22,585 nt of DNA from Citromicrobium sp. (GTDB lineage Bacteria; Pseudomonadota; Alphaproteobacteria; Sphingomonadales; Sphingomonadaceae): positions 1-22,585 of the forward strand of contig PAVA01000078.1 of the NCBI GenBank assembly GCA_002712945.1, written 5' to 3'. Position 1 is the stretch's first letter. Each line of letters opens with the position of its first letter. Position numbers and translations under genes: made by a program. The notes beneath the pieces were generated by a model that was given only the letters and a program-made list of their open reading frames with translations, searched no databases and was not told where the DNA came from. This document shows, piece after piece, positions 8,494 to 16,806 of this stretch.

Positions 8494-9608
8494 CCGCGCA
8501 ACCCGATTCTCCAGCCGAACCGCCCCCGCCAACGCTTCGCCTGGCGATCGACACGGGCGCGCTCGCCGCGAACTGGCGCGCGCTGAACGATCTCTCCACC
8601 CCCGCCCGCGCGGGGGCGGCAGTGAAGGCGGATTGCTACGGCCTCGGGGTCGAAAACTGCCTGCCTGCGCTGGTCGGGGCGGGATGCCGCGATTTTTTCG
8701 TCGCGCACTGGAGCGAGGTTGCGCCCCTGTTGCAGCATGTCGCGCCTAGGCAGGTGTCCGTGCTGCACGGGCCGATGACGGCGGCAGAGGCGGAGTATGC
8801 ACGGGCCATCGGCGTGCGCCCCGTCATCAACTCGCTGCATCAGGCGCGGGTCTGGGCGGAGGCTGGCGGAGGCGCGTGCGATCTGATGGTCGACACCGGG
8901 ATCAACCGGCTCGGCCTCGCGCCCGCACAGCTCTGCGACCCGGCGGTCGCCGCGCTCGAGGTGCAGGCGCTGATGTCGCACCTCTCCTCCGCCGACGAGG
9001 ATTCACCCGCGAATGCCAGTCAGCTGGCGGCCTTCGAAAATGCGAAGAAGATGGTCGCGCACCGCGAGACGAGCCTTGCCAACAGCGCAGGGATCGCACT
9101 GGGGGCCGAGTATCATTGCGACCTCACGCGGCCCGGCCTTGCGCTCTACGGCGGGGTGCCGAGCGATGCTCTTGCAACCACGATCCGCCAGGTCGCCTTT
9201 CCGCAGGCGGCGATCATCCATGTGGCGCAGATCGATGCCGGGGATACCGTAGGCTACAACCGCGAATTCACCGCCAGCGGGCCGATGCGGGTGGGCACGG
9301 TATCGCTCGGCTATGCCGACGGGTTTCTGCGGAGCTGGGGCGGGGGCTTCCTCCTGCACGGCGGGAAGCGGCTGAGGCTGCTCGGCAAGGTCTCGATGGA
9401 CATGGTGGTGGTCGATCTTGGCGATGTGCCCGAGCTCGACATCGGCGACTGGCTCGACGTGCCCTATCGCCTGCCAGAGGCGGCGCAGCAAAGCGGGCTG
9501 TCGCAGTATGAATTGCTGACGGTTCTGGGCCATCGCTTCGGACGTAGCGTCAAGGCGGATTGCCTTGCCAATGCTGCGGATGCTAAACACAATGCTGCGC
9601 AGCATTAA
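8490..9608 (+). CDS. alr: Alanine racemase
   Basis: A 372-aa PLP-dependent enzyme that interconverts L- and D-alanine for peptidoglycan synthesis. The PLP lysine is K46 in AAVKADCYGLG. The second catalytic base is Y256 in GDTVGYNREF, followed by VSLGYADGFLRSWG and the substrate-site motif GKVSMDMVVVDLG. The start is GTG, inside the last codons of the upstream transporter (4-nt GTGA overlap). The coding region begins with a short Pro-rich leader before the conserved LRLAIDTGALAANWRAL. Context with a transporter may mean shared supply or export of an amino acid, but that is only inference. Confidence 0.94.
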   Translation: MTAQPDSPAEPPPPTLRLAIDTGALAANWRALNDLSTPARAGAAVKADCYGLGVENCLPALVGAGCRDFFVAHWSEVAPLLQHVAPRQVSVLHGPMTAAEAEYARAIGVRPVINSLHQARVWAEAGGGACDLMVDTGINRLGLAPAQLCDPAVAALEVQALMSHLSSADEDSPANASQLAAFENAKKMVAHRETSLANSAGIALGAEYHCDLTRPGLALYGGVPSDALATTIRQVAFPQAAIIHVAQIDAGDTVGYNREFTASGPMRVGTVSLGYADGFLRSWGGGFLLHGGKRLRLLGKVSMDMVVVDLGDVPELDIGDWLDVPYRLPEAAQQSGLSQYELLTVLGHRFGRSVKADCLANAADAKHNAAQH

Positions 9609-9626
9609 TCCGGAGCGGATACCCTC

Positions 9627-10208
9627 ATGGGCAGCAAGAAATACGCCGAAGGCGACCCCATCGTCATCAAGAAATACGCCAACCGGCGCCTCTACAACAC
9701 GCATTCCTCCAGCTACATCACGCTCGACGATCTGGCGCAGATGACGCGCGAGGGCGTCGATTTCACCGTGGTCGACGCCAAGAGCGGAGACGACATCACC
9801 CATGCGATCCTGACGCAGATCATCGTCGAGGAAGAAACCAATGGCGAGCAGATGCTGCCGGTCAGCTTCCTGCGCGACCTGATCTCGATGTACGGCAATT
9901 CGATGCAGGCGATGATGCCCAGCTATCTCGAAGCCAGCATGGCCAATTTCCGCGCCAATCAGGCGAAGATCGCCGAGGCATGGCAGAGCGGCATGGCGGG
10001 CAATCCCTTCGCCAAGATGGCCGAAACCAACCTCGCGATGATGCGCGCGGCAACCGATGCCCTCACCGGGCAGGGCGGTGCCGCCAAGACCGCGAGCAAG
10101 AGCGCGGCACGCGCCGAAAGCACAGCGGACGAGACGGCGCAGGAGCTCGCCAGCATGCGCGACCAGATGGCCGCGATGCAAAAGAAGCTCGACGAGCTGG
10201 GGAAGTAA
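9627..10208 (+). CDS. phaR: Polyhydroxyalkanoate synthesis repressor PhaR
   Basis: PhaR (193 aa) is a DNA- and PHB-binding repressor of phasin and PHA genes. The N-terminal PHB/PHA accumulation regulator DNA-binding domain is clear at residues 13-75 (VIKKYANRRLYNTHSSSYIT, then LDDLAQMTREGVDFTVVDA and SGDDITHAILTQIIVEEE). A second domain follows, with QMLPVSFLRDLISMYGNSMQ. The Ala-rich C-terminus ends in a short coiled coil (MRDQMAAMQKKLDELGK). The start lies 18 nt after alr. It suggests the organism stores polyhydroxyalkanoates, although no PHA synthase is in this window. Confidence 0.94.
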   Translation: MGSKKYAEGDPIVIKKYANRRLYNTHSSSYITLDDLAQMTREGVDFTVVDAKSGDDITHAILTQIIVEEETNGEQMLPVSFLRDLISMYGNSMQAMMPSYLEASMANFRANQAKIAEAWQSGMAGNPFAKMAETNLAMMRAATDALTGQGGAAKTASKSAARAESTADETAQELASMRDQMAAMQKKLDELGK

Positions 10209-10220
10209 TTTTCGCTAGTC

Positions 10221-10287
10221 CCGTTCGTGTCGAGCCCTGTCGAGACACGTCGCGCCAACGTCTCTCGACTTCGCTCGAGACGAACGG
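10221..10287. repeat. Palindromic repeat element between phaR and proS
   Basis: Two inverted arms, CCGTTCGTGTCGAG (10221-10234) and CTCGAGACGAACGG (10274-10287), match at 13 of 14 positions. Each arm is part of a smaller imperfect hairpin built on TCGAG/CTCGA. The design resembles REP/BIME-type intergenic elements; similar TCGAC-rich palindromes are common in sphingomonad genomes (recalled, not searched). There is no T run, so it is not a standard terminator, though it could stabilise the phaR 3' end. Confidence 0.7.
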
Positions 10288-10327
10288 CTAAGGGCTGCCG
10301 GAAATTGCATCTCGAAGGTATTCCCAC

Positions 10328-11872
10328 GTGTCCAAAATCCGCCACGCCCTCTCCGTCAAACGCGAAGACGATTTCGCCGCCTGGTATCAGGCCGCCATTG
10401 CCGAAGGGCAGATGGCCGAGGAATCGGGGGTGCGCGGGTGCATGGTCATCAAGCCGTGGGGTTATGGCATCTGGGAGCGGATCCAGCGCCTACTGGATGA
10501 TCGCATCAAGGCCACCGGCCACGACAATGCCTATTTCCCGCTGTTCATCCCGCTCTCCAATTTCGAGCGTGAGGCCGACCATGTCGAAGGTTTCGCCAAG
10601 GAAATGGCGGTCGTCACGCACCACCGCCTGATCGCGGACGGGAAGGGCGGGCTGATCCCCGATCCCGAGGCGAAGCTGGAAGAGCCGCTGGTGGTGCGGC
10701 CGACTTCCGAAACCATCATCGGCGATGCGATGGCGCGCTGGGTGCAGTCCTGGCGCGACCTGCCGCTCAAACTCAATCAGTGGGCCAACGTGGTCCGCTG
10801 GGAAATGCGCACCCGCATGTTCCTGCGCACGAGCGAATTCCTCTGGCAGGAAGGCCACACCGCGCATGCCACCGCAGAGGAGGCGAAGGACCACACGCTG
10901 ACCATGCTCGAGGTTTACCGTGCTTGTGTCGAGGAAGACCTCGCGCTGCCGGTGATCGCGGGCGAAAAGCCCGAGCATGAGCGGTTCCCCGGCGCGGTCG
11001 AGACTTGGTCGATCGAGGCGATGATGCAGGACGGCAAGGCCCTGCAGGCAGGTACGAGCCACTACCTCGGCACCAATTTCGCCAAGGCTTCGGGCATCAA
11101 GTATCAGGCGCAGGAAGGCGGCGAGCAGTTCGCGCACACCACCAGCTGGGGCGTCTCGACCCGTCTGATCGGCGGCGTGATCATGGCGCATGGCGACGAC
11201 GACGGCCTGCGCGTGCCGCCCCGGATCGCTCCGTGGCAGGTGGTGATCCTGCCCATGCTGCGCGGGAACGACGACGATGCGGAGTTGATCGAATACTGCG
11301 AGGGCCTGCGCGCCACGCTCGCCGGGCAGAGCGCGCTGGGCGAGCCGGTCCGCGTGCTACTCGACACCAAGCCGGGCAAGCCCGCGCAAAAGCGCTGGGA
11401 CTGGGTCCGCAAGGGTGCGCCGATCATTATCGAGGTCGGGGGGCGCGACATGGAGAACGGCGTCGTCACCATGATCCGCCGCGACGATTTGTGGGACATG
11501 GAGACGGGCAAGCTCAAGTCGCAGGCGCCGACCCGCGAGATTGCAGGCCAGACCATCCCCGGCGTGCTCGGCGATATCCAGCAGGCGCTGTTCAGCGAAG
11601 CGTCCGAACGCCGCGATGCGAATATCGCGCGCGGAATCGACTCATGGGACGGGGTTGTCGACTTCTTCGCCAATAACGGCAAGTATCCGGGCTGGGTCGA
11701 AGTCCAGTGGTCGAAGCCCACGGGCGATGCGCTGGAAAAGGTGGTCGAACAGCTGAAGGAGCAGAAGCTCACCGTACGCAACGTGCCGCGCGAAGGCCCG
11801 CCGGCAGACGGGACGTGTATCTTTACCGGCGACAGGGCCGTGGAGCGGATCTTCGTGGCCCGCGCATACTAG
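10328..11872 (+). CDS. proS: Proline--tRNA ligase (compact archaeal/eukaryote-like type)
   Basis: Prolyl-tRNA synthetase (514 aa) charges tRNA-Pro. It belongs to the class IIa type shared with archaea and eukaryotes. It has the N-terminal motif 1 region (MVIKPWGYGIWERIQRLLDD), the TXE loop in VRPTSETIIGD, the motif 2 region (VVRWEMRTRMFLRTSEFLWQ) and motif 3 (TRLIGGVIMAHGDDDGLRVP). These are followed by the anticodon-binding domain and a C-terminal extension ending in the terminal tyrosine typical of this type (FVARAY). The roughly 180-aa INS editing domain of E. coli-type ProRS is absent. The start is GTG at 10328 with GAAGG 9 nt upstream. Identification is secure. Confidence 0.95.
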   Translation: MSKIRHALSVKREDDFAAWYQAAIAEGQMAEESGVRGCMVIKPWGYGIWERIQRLLDDRIKATGHDNAYFPLFIPLSNFEREADHVEGFAKEMAVVTHHRLIADGKGGLIPDPEAKLEEPLVVRPTSETIIGDAMARWVQSWRDLPLKLNQWANVVRWEMRTRMFLRTSEFLWQEGHTAHATAEEAKDHTLTMLEVYRACVEEDLALPVIAGEKPEHERFPGAVETWSIEAMMQDGKALQAGTSHYLGTNFAKASGIKYQAQEGGEQFAHTTSWGVSTRLIGGVIMAHGDDDGLRVPPRIAPWQVVILPMLRGNDDDAELIEYCEGLRATLAGQSALGEPVRVLLDTKPGKPAQKRWDWVRKGAPIIIEVGGRDMENGVVTMIRRDDLWDMETGKLKSQAPTREIAGQTIPGVLGDIQQALFSEASERRDANIARGIDSWDGVVDFFANNGKYPGWVEVQWSKPTGDALEKVVEQLKEQKLTVRNVPREGPPADGTCIFTGDRAVERIFVARAY

Positions 11873-11894
11873 CCACACAAAAGGGGGAAGTGCC

Positions 11895-12440
11895 ATGGGC
11901 GAAGCGATCAAGAACGGGTTTGCGAATCTGACGAATTTTTCGGGCCGCGACAGCCGTTCGCTGTTCTGGTGGTGGGTGCTGTTCATCGTCGCGTTCACCT
12001 TCGTGCTCAGCCTGATATCTGGCATCGTCTTTACCGCAGGATCGATGGGCAGCGCCTTCCAGTCGGCATCGTCGGGGGTGGATCAGGCGCAGGTCGAGGC
12101 CGAGGTGATGCGCAACATGGCCGGCAGCCTCGGCACCCAGGCGTGGATAGGCGTGGCGATCTCGCTCATCGGGCTTTTTCTCCTGATCGCGTCCTTCGTC
12201 CGGCGCCTGCGCGATGCTGGCCTTCCCGTGCTGATCGCCGTGATCCCGGTCCTCACCACGCTGTTCGCAGCCTATGTCAGCGTGGCGGCGGTCGACGGGA
12301 TGCGCGAAGCGATGCTGAGCGGTGACTCGCAGACGGTCAACGAAACCGCGATGTCGCAATCCGGCCTCGGCCTGGTCGCCTATGTCGGCTATCTCGTCGT
12401 CATCGTCTGCGGCCTGATCCCGAGCAGGAAGGCGGATTAG
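11895..12440 (+). CDS. DUF805 domain-containing membrane protein
   Basis: A 181-aa inner-membrane protein of the DUF805 family, whose function is not established. The N-terminus shows the family hallmark: an amphipathic stretch with FSGRDSRSLFWWWVLF leading into the first membrane span. A second hydrophobic segment (WIGVAISLIGLFLLIASFV) is followed by the conserved RRLRDAGLPVLI, then a third and a fourth span near residues 115-135 and 155-175. AGGGGGAAG lies 5 nt before the ATG, a very strong ribosome-binding site. It follows proS by 22 nt and could be co-transcribed. Confidence 0.82.
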   Translation: MGEAIKNGFANLTNFSGRDSRSLFWWWVLFIVAFTFVLSLISGIVFTAGSMGSAFQSASSGVDQAQVEAEVMRNMAGSLGTQAWIGVAISLIGLFLLIASFVRRLRDAGLPVLIAVIPVLTTLFAAYVSVAAVDGMREAMLSGDSQTVNETAMSQSGLGLVAYVGYLVVIVCGLIPSRKAD

Positions 12441-12509
12441 CGCGATCCCCCTCGGATGATCGACCGAAGCGGGATAGCCGCAGGGGTTCCGTGCGTTTAG
12501 AGGCCCGAC

Positions 12510-14864
12510 ATGGCCAAACGCTCCAAGAACATGCCCAAGGGCCTGCCGACACAGAAGCAGGTGCTCGAGTTCATCCAAGGCTCCGACACGACGGTCGGCA
12601 AGCGCGAGATCGCCAGGGCCTTCGGGCTGAAGGGGCAGGAGAAGATCGCGCTCAAGAAATTGCTGAAGGACATGGCCGAGGACGGCCTGATCGACGGCAA
12701 GAAGAGCGCTTTCCATCGCATGGGCGGCTTGCCCAAGGTCACCGTTCTGCGCGTGACCGAGATCGACGATGGCGAGCCCATCGCCGTCCCGGAAAACTGG
12801 GAGCCGGACGATGGCGCCGCGCCGCCACGCCTGACCGTGATCGAGAAATCGCGCGGGCGTGGTTCCAAGGGAATGCCCGCGCTCAAGGTGGGCGACCGCA
12901 TTCTCTCGCGGACCGAGGAAACGCCCAAAGGTTGGCGCGCGCACCCGATGAAGAAGCTGCCGCAGCGCACCGAAGGCCTGATCGGCGTTGTCGAAAAGGA
13001 CGGGCGCGGCAAGTTCTGGCTCGCTCCCGTTGACAAGAAGGTCCGCAATTCCTCGCCCATTTCCGATGTCGGCACCGCCGAGGAAGGCCAGCTCGTCTCC
13101 GCCGAGCCGACCGGGCGGGGCCCGCGCGCGGGCGTACGCGTTACCGAAGTGCTGGGCGACCCGCTCGCCCCCAAGAGCTTCAGCCTGATCGCCATCGAAA
13201 AGCATGGCATCCCGCATGTCTTCCCGGAGGCGGTGCTGAACGAGGCCGAGCTCGCGGCCAAGCTGCCGGTCACCACGGACAAGCGCGAAGACCTGCGCGA
13301 TGTGCCGATCATCGCCATCGACCCGGCAGACGCACGCGACCATGACGATGCGATCTGGGCTGCGCCCGACGATAGCGAGGACAACAAGGGCGGCTTTCGC
13401 GCCATCGTCGCCATCGCCGACGTCTCGCATTACGTCCGGCCCGGCGGTGCGCTCGACCGGGAGGCGAGGAAGCGCGGCAATTCGGTCTATTTCCCCGACC
13501 GCGTCATCCCCATGCTGCCCGAAATCCTCTCCGCCGATGTCTGCTCGCTGAAGGCGGGCGAGGATCGCGCGGCGATGGTCTGCCACCTGAAGATCTCGCC
13601 CGAGGGCGAGCTTCTCAAGTGGCGTTTCGCCCGCGCCGTCGTGCGGCTGGCGGAAAATGTCGCCTACGAGGAAGCGCAGAGGCGGATCGATGCGGGCGAG
13701 GCGGATGAAACGCTTGGCAACCTGTGGAAAGCTTGGGGACTCTTGTGGAAAGCGCGCGAGGCGCGCGACCCGCTGGACCTCGACCTGCCCGAACGCCGCG
13801 TGATCCTGGACGAAGAAGGCGGCATTGCCGAAATCCGCGTTCACGAAAGGCTCGATGCGCACCGGGTGGTCGAGGATTTCATGATCGCGGCCAATGTCGC
13901 GGCGGCAAAGGCGCTCGAATCGAAAAACTCCCCGGTCGTCTACCGCGTCCATGAACAGCCGAGCCGCGAGAAGCTGCTCGCGCTCAAGGAATATCTGGGC
14001 ACGCAGGACAAGAAGCTGGCGATGGGGCAGGTCATCACGCCCACGCTGTTCAACCGCTTCCTGAAGGATGTGAGCGACGAACAGGAGAGGGCACTGCTGA
14101 TGGAGGCGGTGCTGCGCACGCAGACCCAGGCCTATTACGGGCCCGACAACCAGGGCCATTTCGGCCTCGCGCTAGGGTCTTACGCGCACTTCACCTCGCC
14201 GATCCGCCGCTATGCCGATCTGCTGGTGCACCGCGCGCTGGTCGATACGTTCAAGCTCGAACAGCCGAAGCCAAAGGCCAAACTGCCCGAAAGCAGCGGT
14301 TTGAGCGATACCGACCGCGACGACCTCGGCAAGATCAGCGAAGCGATCAGCCGTACCGAACGCCGCGCGATGGAGGCGGAACGCGATACGATCGACCGCT
14401 ATGTCGCTGCCTGGCTGGCAGGCCGCGTGGGCGAGACCTTCGAGACGCGCATCACCGGCGTGCAGAATTTCGGCTTCTTCGCCACCATCGTGGGGCTGGG
14501 GGGCGACGGGCTCGTCCCGATCTCGACCATCGGCGACGAGTATTTCCATTTCGACGAGGCGGCCAAGGCGCTGATCGGCGCGGATTCGGGCACCCGCTAC
14601 GAGACCGGGCAACGGTTGGAGATGAAGCTGGTCGAGGCCAATCCGCTCACCGGAGCGCTTCGTTTCGAGGTGCCGGGGGGCGATGCCTCGAAGGCGCGCG
14701 AAGGGCGGCCGCTGCGCAGCGGGCCTCATCGCGCGAAGAAGGACGGTGCCAAGAAGGATGGGCCCCGCAAGGATGGCCCCAGGAAGGACAAGGCCGGCAA
14801 GCACCAGGTCGGCAAGCGGGGTCGCCCCGGCAATATCCGCCACCAGGGGCGCAAGCGGAAATAG
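12510..14864 (+). CDS. rnr: Ribonuclease R
   Basis: RNase R (784 aa) is a processive 3'-5' exoribonuclease that degrades structured RNA. Seen: an N-terminal helix-turn-helix-like region (20-70), cold-shock-type OB folds, the RNB catalytic domain opening with IDPADARDHDDAIW (270-283, metal-binding aspartates intact), the HFTSPIRRYADLLVHR block, and an S1 domain near 635-715 (ETFETRITGVQNFGFFATIV). The last 45 residues are Lys/Arg-rich with repeated KKDG/RKDG units, a low-complexity RNA-binding tail. AGAGG lies 6 nt before the ATG. The 69 nt upstream could hold its own promoter, but no clear one was recognised. It converges with the stress-protein gene 30 nt away. Confidence 0.96.
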   Translation: MAKRSKNMPKGLPTQKQVLEFIQGSDTTVGKREIARAFGLKGQEKIALKKLLKDMAEDGLIDGKKSAFHRMGGLPKVTVLRVTEIDDGEPIAVPENWEPDDGAAPPRLTVIEKSRGRGSKGMPALKVGDRILSRTEETPKGWRAHPMKKLPQRTEGLIGVVEKDGRGKFWLAPVDKKVRNSSPISDVGTAEEGQLVSAEPTGRGPRAGVRVTEVLGDPLAPKSFSLIAIEKHGIPHVFPEAVLNEAELAAKLPVTTDKREDLRDVPIIAIDPADARDHDDAIWAAPDDSEDNKGGFRAIVAIADVSHYVRPGGALDREARKRGNSVYFPDRVIPMLPEILSADVCSLKAGEDRAAMVCHLKISPEGELLKWRFARAVVRLAENVAYEEAQRRIDAGEADETLGNLWKAWGLLWKAREARDPLDLDLPERRVILDEEGGIAEIRVHERLDAHRVVEDFMIAANVAAAKALESKNSPVVYRVHEQPSREKLLALKEYLGTQDKKLAMGQVITPTLFNRFLKDVSDEQERALLMEAVLRTQTQAYYGPDNQGHFGLALGSYAHFTSPIRRYADLLVHRALVDTFKLEQPKPKAKLPESSGLSDTDRDDLGKISEAISRTERRAMEAERDTIDRYVAAWLAGRVGETFETRITGVQNFGFFATIVGLGGDGLVPISTIGDEYFHFDEAAKALIGADSGTRYETGQRLEMKLVEANPLTGALRFEVPGGDASKAREGRPLRSGPHRAKKDGAKKDGPRKDGPRKDKAGKHQVGKRGRPGNIRHQGRKRK

Positions 14865-14894
14865 CGTGCCGCTTGGGCTCGCTATTCTTTCGAG

Positions 14895-15353
14895 CTACGC
14901 CCCGGCGATCCTGTCCACGTCTTCCACGGACATCCCGCCGGGCAGGATCACGAGCGGGCAGGGCAGGCTGCCGGTATGCGCGCTGAAATGCGTCACCAGC
15001 GGGCCGGGCGGGCCTTCCGCCGCCGCGCCCAGCACCAGTGCGAGCACGTCCGGGTGCTCTGCGAGGTATTCGCGCACGATCCGGTCGCCATCGCCCACCT
15101 TCACCGCGATGTTCGGCATCTTGCCGCTTTCGGAATAGACATTGCCCGCCGCACTGGTGGCGATCGCCTCCGCCCGGTCGCGCGCTTCCTGCTCGATCGT
15201 CGCCTGAACACCGCCGAAAGCGTTGAAATTCTGCGGCTGGACAAGCGCGAGGATCTGCACGGACCCGCTGCTCGCCTGCGCCCAGCGCATCGCGAAGCGC
15301 AAGGCTTTGCGCGCTTCCTCGGTTTCGTCGATGATGACCAGATATTTGCCCAA
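14895..15353 (-). CDS. Universal stress protein (UspA family)
   Basis: A single-domain 152-aa UspA-family protein. It opens with the typical beta-strand and helix (KYLVIIDETEEARKALRFAM) and ends with the usual strand CPLVILPGG. The nucleotide-binding loop is not the canonical GxxG-N9-G(S/T); here the corresponding region is LVLGAAAEGPPGPLVTHFSA, so ATP binding is uncertain. The start codon is TTG at 15353. It is chosen because GGGAG (minus strand, 15361-15365) lies 7 nt upstream and the conserved strand begins within three codons. It is divergent from the E2 gene across a palindrome-rich 154-nt region. Confidence 0.85.
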   Translation of the reverse strand: MGKYLVIIDETEEARKALRFAMRWAQASSGSVQILALVQPQNFNAFGGVQATIEQEARDRAEAIATSAAGNVYSESGKMPNIAVKVGDGDRIVREYLAEHPDVLALVLGAAAEGPPGPLVTHFSAHTGSLPCPLVILPGGMSVEDVDRIAGA

Positions 15354-15396
15354 ACTCTATCTCCCGCGCCCGCTATCGGCGCAAACACCCCCTGCT

Positions 15397-15479
15397 GGCA
15401 AGGCGCTTGCCCCGGCAGGGCAAATTGGCCAAAGCGGGCGCAAGACGCAGACCATGCCGCTACGGCGGGGCCCCCGCCG
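15397..15479. promoter_or_regulatory. Palindrome-rich divergent regulatory region (usp / pyruvate dehydrogenase E2)
   Basis: The 154-nt gap between the divergent stress-protein and E2 genes contains four tight dyads: GGCAAG-GCG-CTTGCC (15397-15411), TTGCCC-CGGCA-GGGCAA (15407-15423, overlapping the first), TTGGCCAA (15425-15432), and CGGCGGGG-C-CCCCGCCG (15463-15479). The overlap of the first two allows mutually exclusive hairpins or adjacent operator half-sites. The last hairpin is 28 nt before the E2 start. No known regulator was assigned. Confidence 0.4.
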
Positions 15480-15507
15480 ACGCTGATGCCAATGCAGGAC
15501 CCGCTAT

Positions 15508-16806
15508 ATGCCCACACCGATCAAGATGCCCGCCCTCTCGCCGACGATGGAGGAGGGCACGCTGGCCAAGTGGCTGGTAAAGGCGGGCGACACGGTTTCG
15601 GCGGGCGATCTGCTGGCCGAGATCGAGACCGACAAGGCGACGATGGAGTTCGAGGCGGTCGATGAAGGCACCATCGCCTCGATCGAGATCGACGAGGGCA
15701 CCGAGGGCGTAAAGGTCGGCACGGTCATCGCAATGCTGGCAGGCGAGGGCGAGAGCGTGGAAGACGCGGCCAAGGCCGCACCTGCCGAGAAGGCCGAACC
15801 CGAGGCGGGAGCCAAGGCCGAAGAAAAAGACGTTGTCCCAGCGAAAGCCGGGACCGCTGGCGGGCAAAGTGCCAAGCCGAAAGCGACCCCAGCTTCCGCT
15901 GGGGAGACGGATTCGGGCAGGATTTTCGCCTCGCCGCTCGCACGCCGGATTGCCGAGCAGAAGGGTCTAGACCTCGCGCAGGTATCGGGCAGCGGGCCGA
16001 AGGGCCGGATCGTCAAGGCCGACCTTGAGCGAGTCCCCGCGCAGGCGGGGACCTCAACCGGTCAGGCCCAACCTCAGGAGGTCCCCACCTCCGCGGGGAC
16101 TCGGATGGATGGCGATGCGCCCTACGCCGAGGAGAAGGTCTCGGGCGTACGCAAGGTCGTCGCCAAGCGGCTCACCGAAGCCAAGCAGGAGGTGCCGCAC
16201 TACTACCTCAGCGTCGATATCCACCTCGACGCGCTGCTCGCGGCGCGCGCCGACCTCAACAAGATGCTCGAAGCGGATGGCGTGAAGCTGAGCGTCAACG
16301 ACCTGCTGATCAAGGCGCTGGCCAAGGCGCTGATGCGCACGCCCGAAGCCCATGTCAGCTTCCAGGGCGATACGCTGCACCGCTACAGCCGCGCGGACAT
16401 TTCCGTCGCGGTTGCTTCGCCCAAGGGCCTCATCACACCGATCATCCGGGGCGCGGATCGCAAGAGCCTGGCCGAAATCGCGACCGAGATGAAGGAACTT
16501 GCGGGCAAGGCGCGCGAGGGCAAGCTGCAGCCGCACGAATACCAGGGCGGCACGGCCAGCATCTCCAACCTCGGCATGTTCGGCATCAAGCAGTTCGACG
16601 CGGTCATCAACCCGCCGCAGGGGATGATCATGGCGGTCGGCGCGGGCGAGCAGCGCCCCTGGGTGGTCGACGGCCAGATCGCGCCCGCCACGGTGATGAC
16701 CGCCAGCGGCTCCTTCGATCACCGCGCGATCGACGGGGCGGAGGGCGCGAAGCTGATGGAAGCCTTCAAGATCATGTGCGAACAGCCGATGGGGATGATG
16801 TTATGA
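15508..16806 (+). CDS. pdhC: Pyruvate dehydrogenase complex E2 (dihydrolipoamide acetyltransferase)
   Basis: E2 (432 aa) transfers the acetyl group from lipoamide to CoA and forms the core of the pyruvate dehydrogenase complex. Domains: one lipoyl domain (1-80, lipoylated K43 in ETDKATM), a linker, the peripheral-subunit-binding domain (138-174, [18 protein letters not shown]), a second linker, and the catalytic domain (about 205-432) with H405 and D409 in DHRAIDG. Both linkers contain a GC-rich palindromic element in the same phase, encoding [10 protein letters not shown]... and [10 protein letters not shown].... An AGGA lies about 9 nt before the ATG. The stop overlaps the lipoprotein start by 4 nt. 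E3 (lpdA) is four genes downstream; E1 is not here. Confidence 0.95.
   Translation: MPTPIKMPALSPTMEEGTLAKWLVKAGDTVSAGDLLAEIETDKATMEFEAVDEGTIASIEIDEGTEGVKVGTVIAMLAGEGESVEDAAKAAPAEKAEPEAGAKAEEKDVVPAKAGTAGGQSAKPKATPASAGETDSGRIFASPLARRIAEQKGLDLAQVSGSGPKGRIVKADLERVPAQAGTSTGQAQPQEVPTSAGTRMDGDAPYAEEKVSGVRKVVAKRLTEAKQEVPHYYLSVDIHLDALLAARADLNKMLEADGVKLSVNDLLIKALAKALMRTPEAHVSFQGDTLHRYSRADISVAVASPKGLITPIIRGADRKSLAEIATEMKELAGKAREGKLQPHEYQGGTASISNLGMFGIKQFDAVINPPQGMIMAVGAGEQRPWVVDGQIAPATVMTASGSFDHRAIDGAEGAKLMEAFKIMCEQPMGMML
15833..15908. repeat. In-frame palindromic element 1 in the E2 linker
   Basis: Two hairpins, GTCCCAGCGAAAGCCGGGAC (15835-15854, GAAA loop) and CCCCAGC-TTCC-GCTGGGG (15887-15904), form the arms of a larger inverted repeat (about 19 of 26 positions match). 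It lies between the lipoyl domain and the subunit-binding domain and encodes residues 109-134. Phase and peptide match element 2. Confidence 0.8.
16031..16102. repeat. In-frame palindromic element 2 in the E2 linker
   Basis: GTCCCCGC-GCAG-GCGGGGAC (16033-16052) is a perfect 8-bp hairpin. The arm at 16031-16055 and the arm at 16078-16102 are inverted copies matching at 23 of 25 positions around a 22-nt spacer. It lies between the subunit-binding and catalytic domains and encodes residues 175-199. It is a diverged copy of element 1 in the same reading phase. Confidence 0.85.

Noticed and set aside
11823..14159. Long open frame (778 codons) on the minus strand, antisense to rnr
   Set aside because: RNase R on the plus strand has intact catalytic motifs; the antisense frame has no domain signature and arises from the codon-position GC bias.
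16776..16802. Upstream in-frame ATG for the SH3 lipoprotein
   Set aside because: It lies within E2 and would place nine hydrophilic residues before the lipoprotein signal; the ATGA overlap start at 16803 gives a proper signal peptide.
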